From: Acidobacteriota bacterium
GTDB taxonomy: Bacteria > Acidobacteriota > Blastocatellia > Pyrinomonadales > Pyrinomonadaceae
Assembly (NCBI GenBank): GCA_003223935.1
Contig: QHXQ01000040.1
Span: forward strand, 1 to 60,067
DNA length: 60,067 nt
Direction of reading: 5' to 3'
Notes under the pieces: model-generated
Told to the model about the DNA's origin: nothing
Database searches by the model: none
Seen by the model: only the letters and a program-made list of their open reading frames with translations
Shown here: positions 41,684-51,747 of the stretch, piece after piece
How positions within the stretch are numbered: the stretch's first letter is position 1
Layout: each line of letters opens with the position of its first letter
Position numbers and translations under genes: made by a program

Positions 41684-43819
41684 CTAGCGAGACGGGGGCG
41701 CGGGTTTAGGGGCCGCCAACTCAAGCACATGCTCCTTCCAACGGGCCGGCGGCAAGGTTTTAAGTTGCGGCAATTCGTTGGCGGCAACAACAAGTTGTTG
41801 GATGGCGCGGAGGACTGCAAACTCTACGGCCGCTTTCGGCTTGGCCGCCTGTTCAAGCTCAGCGCGTTTCGTCTCCAACCACTGTGGCGGCGGCGGCGCA
41901 CCCGTGGATAAATGTTCGAGCGCCTCTAGTCCCGTGATGCCGAGTGTGGCCAGATCACCGGGCAGCGGCGCTGACTCCTGCAAGATGGGCGAACGATTGA
42001 TCATCAACTCCAGCGCTGGCCGTGCGTCGCGCCAAGCCGTGAAGATTTGCATCAGACTCGTGCGCTGCGTCTGAAAGCGCGGCGCGTCGCTGAGCAGATC
42101 ATTCACCATCATGCTCACCCGTCGCGCCTGTTCGGCGTCGGCGTGGGCTGCATCAACCAGACTCGTCAGCGCGCTCAGTTGTGTGGTCGGATGCTGCTGG
42201 CCGCGGTTGTAGAACTTAACCGGCTCGACCACATCCACCAACACTTTGAGCGGCGCAGTCTCTTCATCGGCCGCGAGGCGGCGCAACATCTTGCCTTGAT
42301 ACGTCCGATGCGCAAGACCCAACTCTTCGAGGCGCATGCTCGTGACGGCCAGACGGCGATACATATCATTAACGTCCGTCGTCTCGCGCGGCGACCAAAG
42401 GCGTTCGGCAATCGCGGCGAGGCGCGGCCAGATGCGCGAGTCAATCGTTTCGGCGCTAACGTACTCGCTCCACATGCAGGCTTCGCCGCCGAGCACGCGC
42501 GCTAGTTGCTCCGGTGTCATGTCGCTGTTGGCGGCGATGGGGTCAACTAAGTAGTGCTCATCGGTCGGCTGCATGAGATCAAGATAGTAGCCTGAAGAGA
42601 GGATGCCTGAGTAGCCTTGCTTAGCGGCCTGCGCGAGCGATGCCTGCCCGCGCCATGATTGCACGACGGTGTCTTTGGGCAAGTCGGGGTGCAGCACCTC
42701 GTCCCAACCGATCATCTTCTTGCCGTGCTTCTGAATAATCCGCAAGAGTCGCTGATTGAAGTAGGCTTGCAAGGCGTGATCATCTTTCAACCCGTGCGCT
42801 TGCATGAAGGCTTGAATCTTCGGGTTGGCGTTCCACTGCTTGCCGTTCACCTCGTCGCCGCCGATGTGCAGGTAAGCATCGGGAAAGAGCGCGGCCATCT
42901 CGCCGATGAAGTTGTCGAGAAATTTGTAGAGCGCTTCGCGCGTCGGGTCCATCGCGGGATCGAAGATGCCCCACTGGCGCTCGATCTCGTAGGGGCCGGG
43001 CGCGCTCGCCAGTTCGGGATAACCGACAAACCAAGCGGTCGTGTGTCCCGGCATATCAAACTCCGGCACCACGCGTATGCCGCGCTGGCGCGCGTACTCG
43101 ATGACGTCGCGCACCTGCGCCTGCGTGTAGTACAACCCGTCCGAGCCAAGCAGATGCAGCTTCGGATACTTGCGACTCTCGACGCGGAAGCCCTGATTCT
43201 CAGTCAAGTGCCAGTGAAAGACGTTGAGCTTGACTGCGGCCATGCCGTCGAGGTTGCGCTTGATGACTTCGATGGGCGTGAAATGGCGAGCGGAATCAAT
43301 GAGCAGCCCGCGCCAAGGAAAGCGCGGCTTATCTTGAATGGAAACGGCGGGCAGATAGTAGCCGGTGCGGTCGCCTTCGAGGAGTTGCAGCAAAGTCTCC
43401 AGCCCGCGCAATGCGCCGACCACCGTGGGTGCTGCGAGCCGCGCTTGCCGGTCGGAAACATCGAGCGTATAGCTCTCGTCTTCATCAACGGCGGGGATCG
43501 ACTTGCCCGGCCCCTTAGTCTGTACGAGCAACTGCGCGCCGCTCTCATCTGTTGCGCGGCCGGGCGCGAATGTTAGGCCCGTGCGCCCCTCAAGCCGCCA
43601 CAACGCGCGTTCAATGCCGGCGCGCAGACGTTCATCGCTGAAGCCTGTCGTGGCGACGCGAAAAGTTTTATCTACGGCGAGGCGGCCTGCTTGAAACTGC
43701 ACGCGCGCAGGCACGGGCAGCAGATTGTGCTGATGCGCTTGTGGCGCAGATATGTCCTGCGATCGGACGTTGACGGTAAACGCTAGGAGCAGCAAGAGTG
43801 CAGTTAATTTATGAGCCAT
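41684..43819 (-). CDS. beta-N-acetylhexosaminidase (GH20)
   Basis: 711 residues. Signal peptide, an N-terminal GH20b domain, then the catalytic barrel starting near FPWRGLLIDSARHFTP. Landmarks are FHWHLTENQGFRVESRKYP and the catalytic pair Asp322-Glu323 in HIGGDEVNGKQW, used in substrate-assisted hydrolysis of terminal GlcNAc/GalNAc. WPRLAAIAERLWSP closes the barrel, and a helical C-terminal region of about 200 residues follows. Exported, so it acts in the periplasm or outside. Nine bases separate it from the GH3 gene upstream, suggesting one transcript with GH3 and GH2. Confidence 0.95.
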   Translation of the reverse strand: MAHKLTALLLLLAFTVNVRSQDISAPQAHQHNLLPVPARVQFQAGRLAVDKTFRVATTGFSDERLRAGIERALWRLEGRTGLTFAPGRATDESGAQLLVQTKGPGKSIPAVDEDESYTLDVSDRQARLAAPTVVGALRGLETLLQLLEGDRTGYYLPAVSIQDKPRFPWRGLLIDSARHFTPIEVIKRNLDGMAAVKLNVFHWHLTENQGFRVESRKYPKLHLLGSDGLYYTQAQVRDVIEYARQRGIRVVPEFDMPGHTTAWFVGYPELASAPGPYEIERQWGIFDPAMDPTREALYKFLDNFIGEMAALFPDAYLHIGGDEVNGKQWNANPKIQAFMQAHGLKDDHALQAYFNQRLLRIIQKHGKKMIGWDEVLHPDLPKDTVVQSWRGQASLAQAAKQGYSGILSSGYYLDLMQPTDEHYLVDPIAANSDMTPEQLARVLGGEACMWSEYVSAETIDSRIWPRLAAIAERLWSPRETTDVNDMYRRLAVTSMRLEELGLAHRTYQGKMLRRLAADEETAPLKVLVDVVEPVKFYNRGQQHPTTQLSALTSLVDAAHADAEQARRVSMMVNDLLSDAPRFQTQRTSLMQIFTAWRDARPALELMINRSPILQESAPLPGDLATLGITGLEALEHLSTGAPPPPQWLETKRAELEQAAKPKAAVEFAVLRAIQQLVVAANELPQLKTLPPARWKEHVLELAAPKPAPPSR

Positions 43820-43828
43820 CGTGTTTAG

Positions 43829-46237
43829 TTATCTGCGTGCGGGTCTCTGGGTGCGCGCCGATGCGGCTTGCAGCGTGAACCTGTCCGAGAGATTGCCGAC
43901 TAAGACATCGAAATCGCCCGGCTCGACGGTCGCCCGGTTGTCCGCGCCGATGAACGAGAGATCATCGCTGCGCAGCATGAAAGTGAGCGTGCGGCTCTGC
44001 CCCGGTTCAAGATAGATTTTGGCGAAGCGTTTGATCCGCTTGCCGGCCGGCGTGATGGAGGCCGCTACGTCGCGCACGTAGAGCAAGACTGCATCCTTGC
44101 CGGCACGCTGCCCCGTATTCGCCACCGTCACGCTCACGCTCACTTGCCCGTTCATCGGCACGGTTTTCGGGCTGACTTGCAGGTTGCTGTATGCGAACGT
44201 CGTGTAGCTCAAGCCCTGCCCGAATTCAAACTGCGGATTGAACGCGGAGTTGCCGAAAGAGGTCTCTTCGGTCTCGAACAGTTTGTGATCGTAGGTCAGC
44301 AGCCCGTTCGGCGTGCGCGGGTAGGTAAAGGGCAGACGGCCCGACGGATTGTAATCGCCGAAGAGCACGTCCGCTACAGCGATGCCGCCTTCGTTGCTCG
44401 GATTGTAGGCCAGCAAGATCGCTTGCGCCCCGTCGGCTATCGCGTTGATGATGCGCGGGCGGCCTTCGACCAGCACGAGCACGACGGGCTTGCCGGTGGC
44501 TTCGATTGCTTCAGCAAGTTTCAATTGTGGCGCGGGGAGCGTCAGGTCGGTGATGTTGCCGGGCGTCTCCGCATACGAGCCTTCGCCGAGACAGAGCACG
44601 ACCACGTCCGCATCGCGGGCAGCGCGCACAGCCGCCGCGATGTCAACCTCTTCATTCACGTCGGTCGGCGTGTTGTTCGACGAACTGCCGGGCGGGCGCG
44701 TGATCCTTGTGCCCGGCTCATAGCGCAGGCGCTTGCCGACCTGCGCTTCAATCGCTTGCAAGATGGTCGGCCGGTCTTTCGGGTAGAGCGACTCTTCCGA
44801 GCCTTGCCAGACATACGTCCAGCCGTTGTTGAGCGAGACGAGCGAGTTCGCGGTCGGCCCCGTCACGAGCACTTTGCGATCTCTGGCGAGCGGTAACAGG
44901 CCATTCGTGTTCTTCAAGAGCGTCAGCGACTCGCGCGCCGCCTGCAAGCTCACCGCGCGCGCGGCGTTCGTGCCGATAGATGCTTTCAACGCCGGATTCG
45001 GCAGCGCGTTTTCAAACAAGCCAAGCTCAAACTTGACGCGCAGGATGCGGCGCACGGCTTCGTCTATGCGCGCCATTGGCACTTTGCCTTCCTTGACGAG
45101 CGCGATGAGATGGTCGGCGAAACTGTAATCGCTCGGCACCATGCTCATGTCTATGCCAGCCATCACGGCCATGCGCGTCGCTTCCCTTTCATCAGCCGCG
45201 ACCTTCCACTGCGTGACCAGTTTTTTGATGTCCTCCCAGTCGGAGACAACGAAGCCTTGAAAGCCGAGTTCGCCGCGCAGAATGTCGGTCAAGACGTGTC
45301 GGTTGACGTGACCGGGCGTGCCGTTGATCTCGGCGGAGTTGACCATGATGGTGCGCGCGCCTGCGTGGACGGCCGCCGCAAAGGTCGGCAGGAAATACTC
45401 GCGCAAGTAGTTCTCCGGAATCCACGCGGGCGTGCGGTCGCGGCCGTCAAGCGGAAAGCTGTAGCCCATGTAGTGCTTCAAGCTGGTGGCGACATGAGTT
45501 GACGCGGAGACATCATCGCCCTCCATCCCGCGCACGAAGGCCACGCCCATCACTTTGGCCAGATAAGGGTCTTCACCGAACGTCTCCCAGAAGCGCGGCC
45601 ATAAGGGCTGGCGGCCGATGTCGAGCACGGGCGAGAACGACCAAGGGATGCCGGCGGCGCGCGTCTCCGCGCCGGAGATTTCGGCGGCGCGTTGCATCAA
45701 GAGCGGATTCCACGTCGCGGCCATTCCGATCTCTTGCGGAAAGAGCGTCGCGCCTTGCACGTAGTTTGCGCCATGGATCGAGTCAATGCCGTAGATGACG
45801 GGAATCCGCAGGCGCGTCCGCTGGCTCGCCCGTTGAATCTGGCCGATGATCTCGTGCCACTTCTCCACGGGCAGCGCCTGATCCTTCACGTTCAGGATCG
45901 AGCCGACGCCGTACTGCACGACGGCCTTCTCAAGTTTGGCCGGATCAATTTGGATCGTCTGATCGCGGCCCGTGCTGATCATGCCGATCTCCAGTTGCGT
46001 CATCTGCCCGACCTTCTCCGCCAGCGTCATGCGCGCAAGCAGCGCCTCGATGCGGCGCGTGTTATCACGCGCGGGTTTGGATGCGTGCAGCGCCGTCTGG
46101 AAGAAAGCATCGCTGTCCACGACGTCGTCGGTTACAGGCCCTCTGTCGTCCGTAGTTGCTGCCATAATTGGTTGGGCTGGTAGGCAAAGGGTCTGCCAAC
46201 ACAAGGTGGTTGCCAGCGCCAGAGCTATTTTTCTCAT
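43829..46237 (-). CDS. bglX: beta-glucosidase-type GH3 glycoside hydrolase
   Basis: About 802 residues from the ATG at 46237, which gives a clean signal peptide (MRKIALALATTLCWQTLCLPAQ); the frame is open 27 codons further. The barrel has LGRDQTIQID region, IPVIYGIDSIHGANYVQG, ETFGEDPYLA and the nucleophile Asp in GFVVSDWEDI (about residue 333). The (alpha/beta)6 sandwich has VVLCLGEGSYAETPGN, and a fibronectin-III-like end (about 690-780) is typical of BglX. It removes terminal beta-glucosyl residues from oligosaccharides in the periplasm. It is grouped with GH2 and GH20 genes. Confidence 0.93.
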   Translation of the reverse strand: MRKIALALATTLCWQTLCLPAQPIMAATTDDRGPVTDDVVDSDAFFQTALHASKPARDNTRRIEALLARMTLAEKVGQMTQLEIGMISTGRDQTIQIDPAKLEKAVVQYGVGSILNVKDQALPVEKWHEIIGQIQRASQRTRLRIPVIYGIDSIHGANYVQGATLFPQEIGMAATWNPLLMQRAAEISGAETRAAGIPWSFSPVLDIGRQPLWPRFWETFGEDPYLAKVMGVAFVRGMEGDDVSASTHVATSLKHYMGYSFPLDGRDRTPAWIPENYLREYFLPTFAAAVHAGARTIMVNSAEINGTPGHVNRHVLTDILRGELGFQGFVVSDWEDIKKLVTQWKVAADEREATRMAVMAGIDMSMVPSDYSFADHLIALVKEGKVPMARIDEAVRRILRVKFELGLFENALPNPALKASIGTNAARAVSLQAARESLTLLKNTNGLLPLARDRKVLVTGPTANSLVSLNNGWTYVWQGSEESLYPKDRPTILQAIEAQVGKRLRYEPGTRITRPPGSSSNNTPTDVNEEVDIAAAVRAARDADVVVLCLGEGSYAETPGNITDLTLPAPQLKLAEAIEATGKPVVLVLVEGRPRIINAIADGAQAILLAYNPSNEGGIAVADVLFGDYNPSGRLPFTYPRTPNGLLTYDHKLFETEETSFGNSAFNPQFEFGQGLSYTTFAYSNLQVSPKTVPMNGQVSVSVTVANTGQRAGKDAVLLYVRDVAASITPAGKRIKRFAKIYLEPGQSRTLTFMLRSDDLSFIGADNRATVEPGDFDVLVGNLSDRFTLQAASARTQRPARR

Positions 46238-46394
46238 AGCAATCGGCCGGGTCCTTAAAAGGAAGATTGAGTGCAGGAGCTGTGCCCCCATTCTCTTGTA
46301 TGCGTCCGTTTTGTTCAAGCTTTATTTTGCGCGGATGGGGCGTAAGGTACGGACGTACGCTGTGCATCGGCTGTCTCTAGTTGTTGCCTAGAAT

Positions 46395-49019
46395 TTAGAA
46401 AGCATCCACGAGCGACCGCACGTGAAGCTGCTGCCGGAAGTCTGCGAGTGCGAGCCGCCCGCGCGGGCGGAAGTCAACCGAGCGGGGCTGGCCCGGTAGC
46501 AGATCGAAATAGTTGTCAGAGAAGAAGCCGTCGCCGCGCGCCAGCGAAAGATAGACGGCGCGGGCAAACCTGTCGGTAGTCAGTGTGACCTTAAAGCCGT
46601 GCGGCGTCGGCGCAACGGCCGTGCTGATCTGCGGGCGCGGCAGCGCGAGTTGTTTGAAGGGCTGAAAGAAATATTCATTGCTGGCGACCTCGCGCCCGTT
46701 AACCAATAGCTCGCAGTGTAAGAACAGATTCTTTGTGTCCCGCCCCTGAAGCAGGCCCGCTCGCGGCTGGCTAAAATAAGACTTGCTTTGCAGCGCCGCG
46801 ACCCGCACGTCTGTCTTCATGTTGAGCAGCGTGTGGCCGGCAAAATCCATGAGACTGACGACCAGTTGGGCCGGCGTCTCGGTCGGCCGATCTGAGACGA
46901 TGTAGAAATTAATGTTGCCGGCTTCGACGTGCGGGCTGACGAGCAGGTCGCCGTAGAAACGGCGGGCGTAGTATTGGAGTGCCTTCCAACGGCCGAAATA
47001 ATCTATGCTCGACCAAGAGGCGACGGGCCAGCAGTCGTCAATCTGCCAGTAGAGCGACCCCATGTTGCGCGGCCTCGCGCGCCGCCAGTGCTCCGCGCCG
47101 ACCTTGATGCCTTCGGCTTGCAGGACCTGACTGACGTAAAGAAACGAGGTGAAGTCCTTCGGCACAGGATACTCGCGGAGCATGTATTCGCGGATCAGTT
47201 GATTGCCGCGCGGGTGCTTCTGATGCGCCAGCATGACCGGCGACTGTATGTCTTGATCTGCGGGCAGCGTGTAGGCGTTGACGGTCTCAAGCTGCGGGAA
47301 GGATTGAAAGCCGTATTCGCTCATGAAGCGCGGCCACTGTTTCTCATAGTCCGTGAAGGGCAGCGCCGCATGCCAGACACCCCAGTAATGCACATCGCCC
47401 ATCGTTTGCGAGTCGGGATCAGCTTCTAAGTTAGAACTGGGCGAACTGGGCCAATAGGGTCTTGATGGATCGAGCGCGGCGCAGACTTCAGGCAGTACGC
47501 CGTGAAAGATTTTCAGATAATCGACCCAAAGCCGTGCGGGCAAGTTCTGCTTCCAGCCCCAGTGCTGCCACGCGGTCTCGATCTCATTATTGCCAACCCA
47601 GATGACGATACTCGGATGGTTGCGCAGCCGCCGGACGTTATCAGTGGCCTCCTGCCGGACGTTATCCAGAAACGCCTGCTCGCCCGGATACATGCTGCAA
47701 GCAAACATGAAATCCTGCCAGACTAGAATGCCAAGCTCGTCGCAGAGATCGTAGAAGTCGTCCGCCTCGTAGATGCCGCCGCCCCAGACGCGCAGCATGT
47801 TCATGTTCGTATCGTGGACGGATTGGATGAGTTGGCGATAACGCTCTCTGGTGATGCGCGTCGGAAAACTGTCGGCCGGAATCCAGTTGCCGCCTTTAGC
47901 GAAGACGGGCACGCCGTTGATCACAAACTCGAAGCTCCGCCCCCACTCGTCCGCCTGTTGCCGCAACTCTAACGAACGCAGGCCCACTCGCGTCGTAGCC
48001 TGATCGATCTGCACGCCGCCGACAAACAGGCGGGCGCTGAACCTATAGAGCGGTTGCGCGCCGAGACCATTAGGCCACCAGAGTTGCGGCTGGTAAATGA
48101 CATAAGGTAAGGCGAACTGATTCACGCCCGCGTGGAGTTTGACTTGGGCACGCGCGACGGTTGCGTGATCTTTCGCCACCCGCTCGATGCTGAGTGTCGC
48201 TTCCATGTCCTGCGCCGCCACGACTTCGACCGCGGCCGTGAGTTGGGCCTGATCGCGGGTCAGTTCGTCTTGTTTGATGTGCAGGTCGCTCAGGCGCGCG
48301 CTGTCCCACGCTTCGAGCGCGACCGAGCGCCAGATGCCACTCGTGACAAAACGCGGGCCCCAGTCCCAGCCGTACTGGTACGGTGCTTTGCGCGTGTACG
48401 GGCTGGTCTTCTCGCCCTGATCGTTTGAAGCGGGCAGTTGATAGTCGAGCTTCGCCATGACGGGCAGCACTTCGTTGATGGGCGAGCGGAAGCGTATGCG
48501 CAGAGTGTTCGCGCCCGGCCGCAGAGCGGACTTGCAGTCCACGCGCCACGTGCGAAACATGTTGTCGGCGTGCAGGAGCGATTGCTCGTTGAGAGAGACA
48601 TCGGCGTAAGTGTCCAAGCCCGCAAAGACCAGTTCGAGGTGCTGGCGCTGGAGCAGAGCAGGCGTGACGTTGAAGGTCGCTTGATACTCCCAATCGGTCT
48701 TGCCGATCCATTGCAGCCGTTGCTCATTGTCTCTGTAAAAAGGATCGCCGATCACTTTGTTGTTCAGTAGATCGGTGTGCACACAACCCGGCACCGTCGC
48801 CGGATACCACACGTCCTTGCCCACCTCATGAAACTCCCAGCCATCGTGCAACGGAATGATCATTTTCGCGGCCATGTTCATCGGTGCGGGTGACTGCGCA
48901 TAAGTGCTGCATAGCGCTAATAGAAGGAGGGCGGGCAGCGACCAGCGCAACGATCTTCTCTTTGACTGATCTTGTTTCGCGCAACTCATTGCTTTGCGAT
49001 TGGCTGTGATCGCTGTCAT
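46395..49019 (-). CDS. beta-mannosidase (GH2)
   Basis: 874 residues with a signal peptide (LRWSLPALLLLALCSTYAQ). The sugar-binding domain shows WYPATVPGCVHTDLL and NEQRLQWIGKTDWEYQ, classic for beta-mannosidases. The barrel has MLRVWGGGIYEADDFYDLCDELGILVWQDF (in part: RVWGGGIYEADDFYDLCD). The acid/base is Glu479 in GNNEIETAW and the nucleophile is Glu568 in MSEYGFQSFP. It removes beta-mannose from N-glycan cores or mannans. Its ATG shares one base with the stop of the upstream membrane protein (TGATG), so translation is coupled. Confidence 0.94.
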   Translation of the reverse strand: MTAITANRKAMSCAKQDQSKRRSLRWSLPALLLLALCSTYAQSPAPMNMAAKMIIPLHDGWEFHEVGKDVWYPATVPGCVHTDLLNNKVIGDPFYRDNEQRLQWIGKTDWEYQATFNVTPALLQRQHLELVFAGLDTYADVSLNEQSLLHADNMFRTWRVDCKSALRPGANTLRIRFRSPINEVLPVMAKLDYQLPASNDQGEKTSPYTRKAPYQYGWDWGPRFVTSGIWRSVALEAWDSARLSDLHIKQDELTRDQAQLTAAVEVVAAQDMEATLSIERVAKDHATVARAQVKLHAGVNQFALPYVIYQPQLWWPNGLGAQPLYRFSARLFVGGVQIDQATTRVGLRSLELRQQADEWGRSFEFVINGVPVFAKGGNWIPADSFPTRITRERYRQLIQSVHDTNMNMLRVWGGGIYEADDFYDLCDELGILVWQDFMFACSMYPGEQAFLDNVRQEATDNVRRLRNHPSIVIWVGNNEIETAWQHWGWKQNLPARLWVDYLKIFHGVLPEVCAALDPSRPYWPSSPSSNLEADPDSQTMGDVHYWGVWHAALPFTDYEKQWPRFMSEYGFQSFPQLETVNAYTLPADQDIQSPVMLAHQKHPRGNQLIREYMLREYPVPKDFTSFLYVSQVLQAEGIKVGAEHWRRARPRNMGSLYWQIDDCWPVASWSSIDYFGRWKALQYYARRFYGDLLVSPHVEAGNINFYIVSDRPTETPAQLVVSLMDFAGHTLLNMKTDVRVAALQSKSYFSQPRAGLLQGRDTKNLFLHCELLVNGREVASNEYFFQPFKQLALPRPQISTAVAPTPHGFKVTLTTDRFARAVYLSLARGDGFFSDNYFDLLPGQPRSVDFRPRGRLALADFRQQLHVRSLVDAF

Positions 49020-51373
49020 CAGGCTTGGCTGACGGCGCCGTCGAGTGCATGCGCCGGCGCGGTTTCATCGGTCGAGCGCGCGGCGCAGAGCGCAGAGAGG
49101 CCATAGAAAATGGCGGCCACGAGTAACAGATATTGAAAGCCGAGCAGCATCGAGCAGTTCTCGACCAGCCCGCCCAGCATCGCGCCGGCGATGTTGAAGC
49201 CGAAGGCGCGATCAGGCGCGTGCGCGCGTTTGAATGAAGCGGCGAAGATGACCCCGGCGCACAGGACGGGCGAGAAGACCAACAAGCTGGCACTGATGAT
49301 CTGCAAGCTGCGATTCAGCCCCAGAAAGAGATCGAGCGGGACGAGACTGTTCAGCAGCAACGTCATAAGCAGCCCGACATAATAAGGCCACAGGCGTGCT
49401 GGCTGGAGTTTGAGCGTCCACAGGTTTGCCAACAGGATCATCACCAGCACGGCGAAGAAGACGACGGAGTTGACCAACCACGTGCTGCCGAAGAGCAGCG
49501 CCATGACGACCACCGCTTTCGTCTCGATGAGCATGAAGCCCGCGCCGAGCAAGAACATCTGCCCGTAAAAGGCCCAGCCTTGCCTGCGCCCCCGTTGGCG
49601 CGGCCGAAACAGAAGCAGGAGCAGGAGCGCAAGCACCGCCATAACGGCCATGCCGCGCAGTGTCAGCGTGGGGATCATGGGCCGGCGCAGATAGAGGAAC
49701 GGCCAATCATCTGTGGCCGTGCGTAAGTCGCCCTCCGGTGGCAGTAGGCGCGAGAGGCCGAACTGCTGCCAAGGGTTCTCGCTTTGCGCCGCGCTGGCAG
49801 ACTGCGGCCAGCGCGCACGGTCTGCCGCGCCGGGTGTGTTGAAGCCGTTCGGCGTGTCGGGGCCCGGCGACTTGTCGCGGCGCAGCCAATACGCCGTCTG
49901 AGTCTGAAACGCATTGCGCAGGGTGGCGATGTCGCCGGCGAAGAAGATGGTGAAGTCGCCGAAGTTGGCCTGCTCCGGCTCGATTACTTCGCGGTAAGGC
50001 AGCGTCAGCACGAGCGTGTTGCCAGTGCCGAAAACTTCCTCCAAGCCTTTCTGCAAACGCGCCACGATCCAGCCCTGACGGAAATAGTTGTAGATGATGA
50101 ACTGCCCGCCGGGCTTGAGGTGGCGGCGCACGTCCGCGAAGGTCTGGCGCGTGAACAGGTAACTTTCCAATCGGATATTACTGTAGCCGCTATGCAGGAC
50201 AAGCGAATCAACGAGCGCGTAGATGACAAGGTCGTACTTGCGCTCGGTGGCGCGCAGAAAGTTGCGCCCGTCGTCCAGATGAATCTCAACACGCGGGTCT
50301 TGATAAGGATGATCCGGGTGATACGCGCGGCCGAGCCGGTAGATCGTGGGATCGATCTCGACCGCGTCCACGTGCGTCGCGCCCCACTGCAAGGCACGGC
50401 TCACGTCGTTGCCTGAGCCTGCGCCGATGATCAGCACATCGGCGAAAGCGGGTCGGCCCGCATCGCGGTTCAACAAATGCGGCAGGGCGTAAGCCGGAAA
50501 GGTCGTCTCCCTTGAGACCATCTGCTGATGATAGACAAGGTTGACGGAGAGCGAACGGTTCTGCGCCTCGTAATCAATGCGATAATAGGGCGACCAGAAC
50601 TGTTGTGTGGCCGCCTGCCCGTCGCGCGTCATGAGGTGCGGCGTGTAAGCGGCGAGCCAAGGGAGCGCGAACAACACGAGCGCCATCGCAGGGGCCGCGC
50701 CGCGCCGTGTCCAACGGAGGGGCTTCTCTGATGAGAGAAAAAAGAGATAGCCGAGGCCGACGACAACCAACAGAAACCACCAGAAGGGCGACAACTCAAA
50801 CCACGAGCCGGCGGCAAACAACACGATGCCGGCAATGCTGCCACAGATGTTCCATGTGTAAGCTCGCACGCGGTCGGGCAAGCGTGTGAGCGCGCGGCCG
50901 AGTTCTTGACCCGGGCCAACAAATGCGAGCGCAAGTACGAGAAAGAAGAAGCCGCCCAGGACTTCGATGGGGATGACAAAGTGCGAGAGGTCGCGGCTGT
51001 GATATTCGGTGCCGAAGAACACAAGTTGAGGTGCGGCCTGATGGCCTACGTCCAACACGCGCTCGAACGTACTGCTTGCGCTTTCGACGAGATAAGCCGC
51101 AGCCAAGGCAATGGATAGCAGGAGCGGCGTCCACTTCAAATAGTTGCGCCGGTGTTTGGCAGCGAGGCAGCCGACTGACATGCCCAAAAAGCAAGCGAGT
51201 AGCACCGTGTTGGTAAAGAACGTCAGGAAGAGCACGTGCGCCGGAAACCAGCGAATGCAAGCCAGTTCGAGGAAGAGGATCAGCAGACTGATGAGAAATA
51301 GCTCTGCGCCAGCGCGTGCGGGCGAGACGATTCCGCGTTCCTGCCGCGTGCTAGCTGGATTATGATTGCGCAT
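49019..51373 (-). CDS. polytopic membrane protein with spermidine-synthase-like domain
   Basis: About 784 residues from the ATG at 51373; the frame is open to 51436, but that part overlaps a truncated gene on the other strand. About seven transmembrane helices begin the protein (LFLISLLILFLELACIRWF onward), then a SAM/aminopropyltransferase fold (VLIIGAGSGNDVSRAL, VDAVEIDPTIYRLG, IHLDDGRNFLRATERKYDLVIY, GGQFIIYNYF), then about six more helices. Such fused proteins are widespread but functionally uncharacterised; lipid or glycan modification is a guess. Translationally coupled to the beta-mannosidase. Confidence 0.85.
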   Translation of the reverse strand: MRNHNPASTRQERGIVSPARAGAELFLISLLILFLELACIRWFPAHVLFLTFFTNTVLLACFLGMSVGCLAAKHRRNYLKWTPLLLSIALAAAYLVESASSTFERVLDVGHQAAPQLVFFGTEYHSRDLSHFVIPIEVLGGFFFLVLALAFVGPGQELGRALTRLPDRVRAYTWNICGSIAGIVLFAAGSWFELSPFWWFLLVVVGLGYLFFLSSEKPLRWTRRGAAPAMALVLFALPWLAAYTPHLMTRDGQAATQQFWSPYYRIDYEAQNRSLSVNLVYHQQMVSRETTFPAYALPHLLNRDAGRPAFADVLIIGAGSGNDVSRALQWGATHVDAVEIDPTIYRLGRAYHPDHPYQDPRVEIHLDDGRNFLRATERKYDLVIYALVDSLVLHSGYSNIRLESYLFTRQTFADVRRHLKPGGQFIIYNYFRQGWIVARLQKGLEEVFGTGNTLVLTLPYREVIEPEQANFGDFTIFFAGDIATLRNAFQTQTAYWLRRDKSPGPDTPNGFNTPGAADRARWPQSASAAQSENPWQQFGLSRLLPPEGDLRTATDDWPFLYLRRPMIPTLTLRGMAVMAVLALLLLLLFRPRQRGRRQGWAFYGQMFLLGAGFMLIETKAVVVMALLFGSTWLVNSVVFFAVLVMILLANLWTLKLQPARLWPYYVGLLMTLLLNSLVPLDLFLGLNRSLQIISASLLVFSPVLCAGVIFAASFKRAHAPDRAFGFNIAGAMLGGLVENCSMLLGFQYLLLVAAIFYGLSALCAARSTDETAPAHALDGAVSQA

Positions 51374-51704
51374 CAACTCTCTGCTTCCGGGCGGCCCGGC
51401 AACATGCAGACCGAAAAGTTCCCAGATCATCCGCATCGAACCGGTTATCGCGCCCGCACATTGGGCCGACTTTTATACGGACGCGATCAAGCACATCCAG
51501 CCGGGCGTCACCGAAATCGTCGTGCATCTGGCTTATGACGACGAAGAGATGCGCGCGATCACAATCGATCATCCGAACTGGGGCGCGGGCTGGCGGCAGC
51601 GCGATCTAGAGTTCTTTACCAGCGACGCTTTCCGCCGCTTGCGCGCAGAGAATCAGATCAAGCTCATCACTTGGCGCGAGATCGGGAAGCTAGTGCGCCG
51701 CTAA
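51366..51704 (+). pseudogene. C-terminal remnant of a ChbG/YdjC-like deacetylase
   Basis: The last ~90 residues read like the end of ChbG/YdjC or polysaccharide-deacetylase-like proteins: HWADFYTDAIKHIQPGVTEIVVHLAYDDEEMR (in part: IQPGVTEIVVHLAYDD), WGAGWRQRDLEFFTSDAFRRL, and IKLITWREIGKLV. The N-terminal two thirds, with the metal-binding Asp/His residues, is missing; instead the divergent membrane-protein gene begins there. The only start is a TTG. It is probably a dead fragment. The family removes acetyl groups from chitooligosaccharides, which fits the hexosaminidase locus. Confidence 0.75.
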
Positions 51705-51747
51705 CATCCAGTCGGCGGCGTGATCATTTTGACGGCGGCCAGATATT

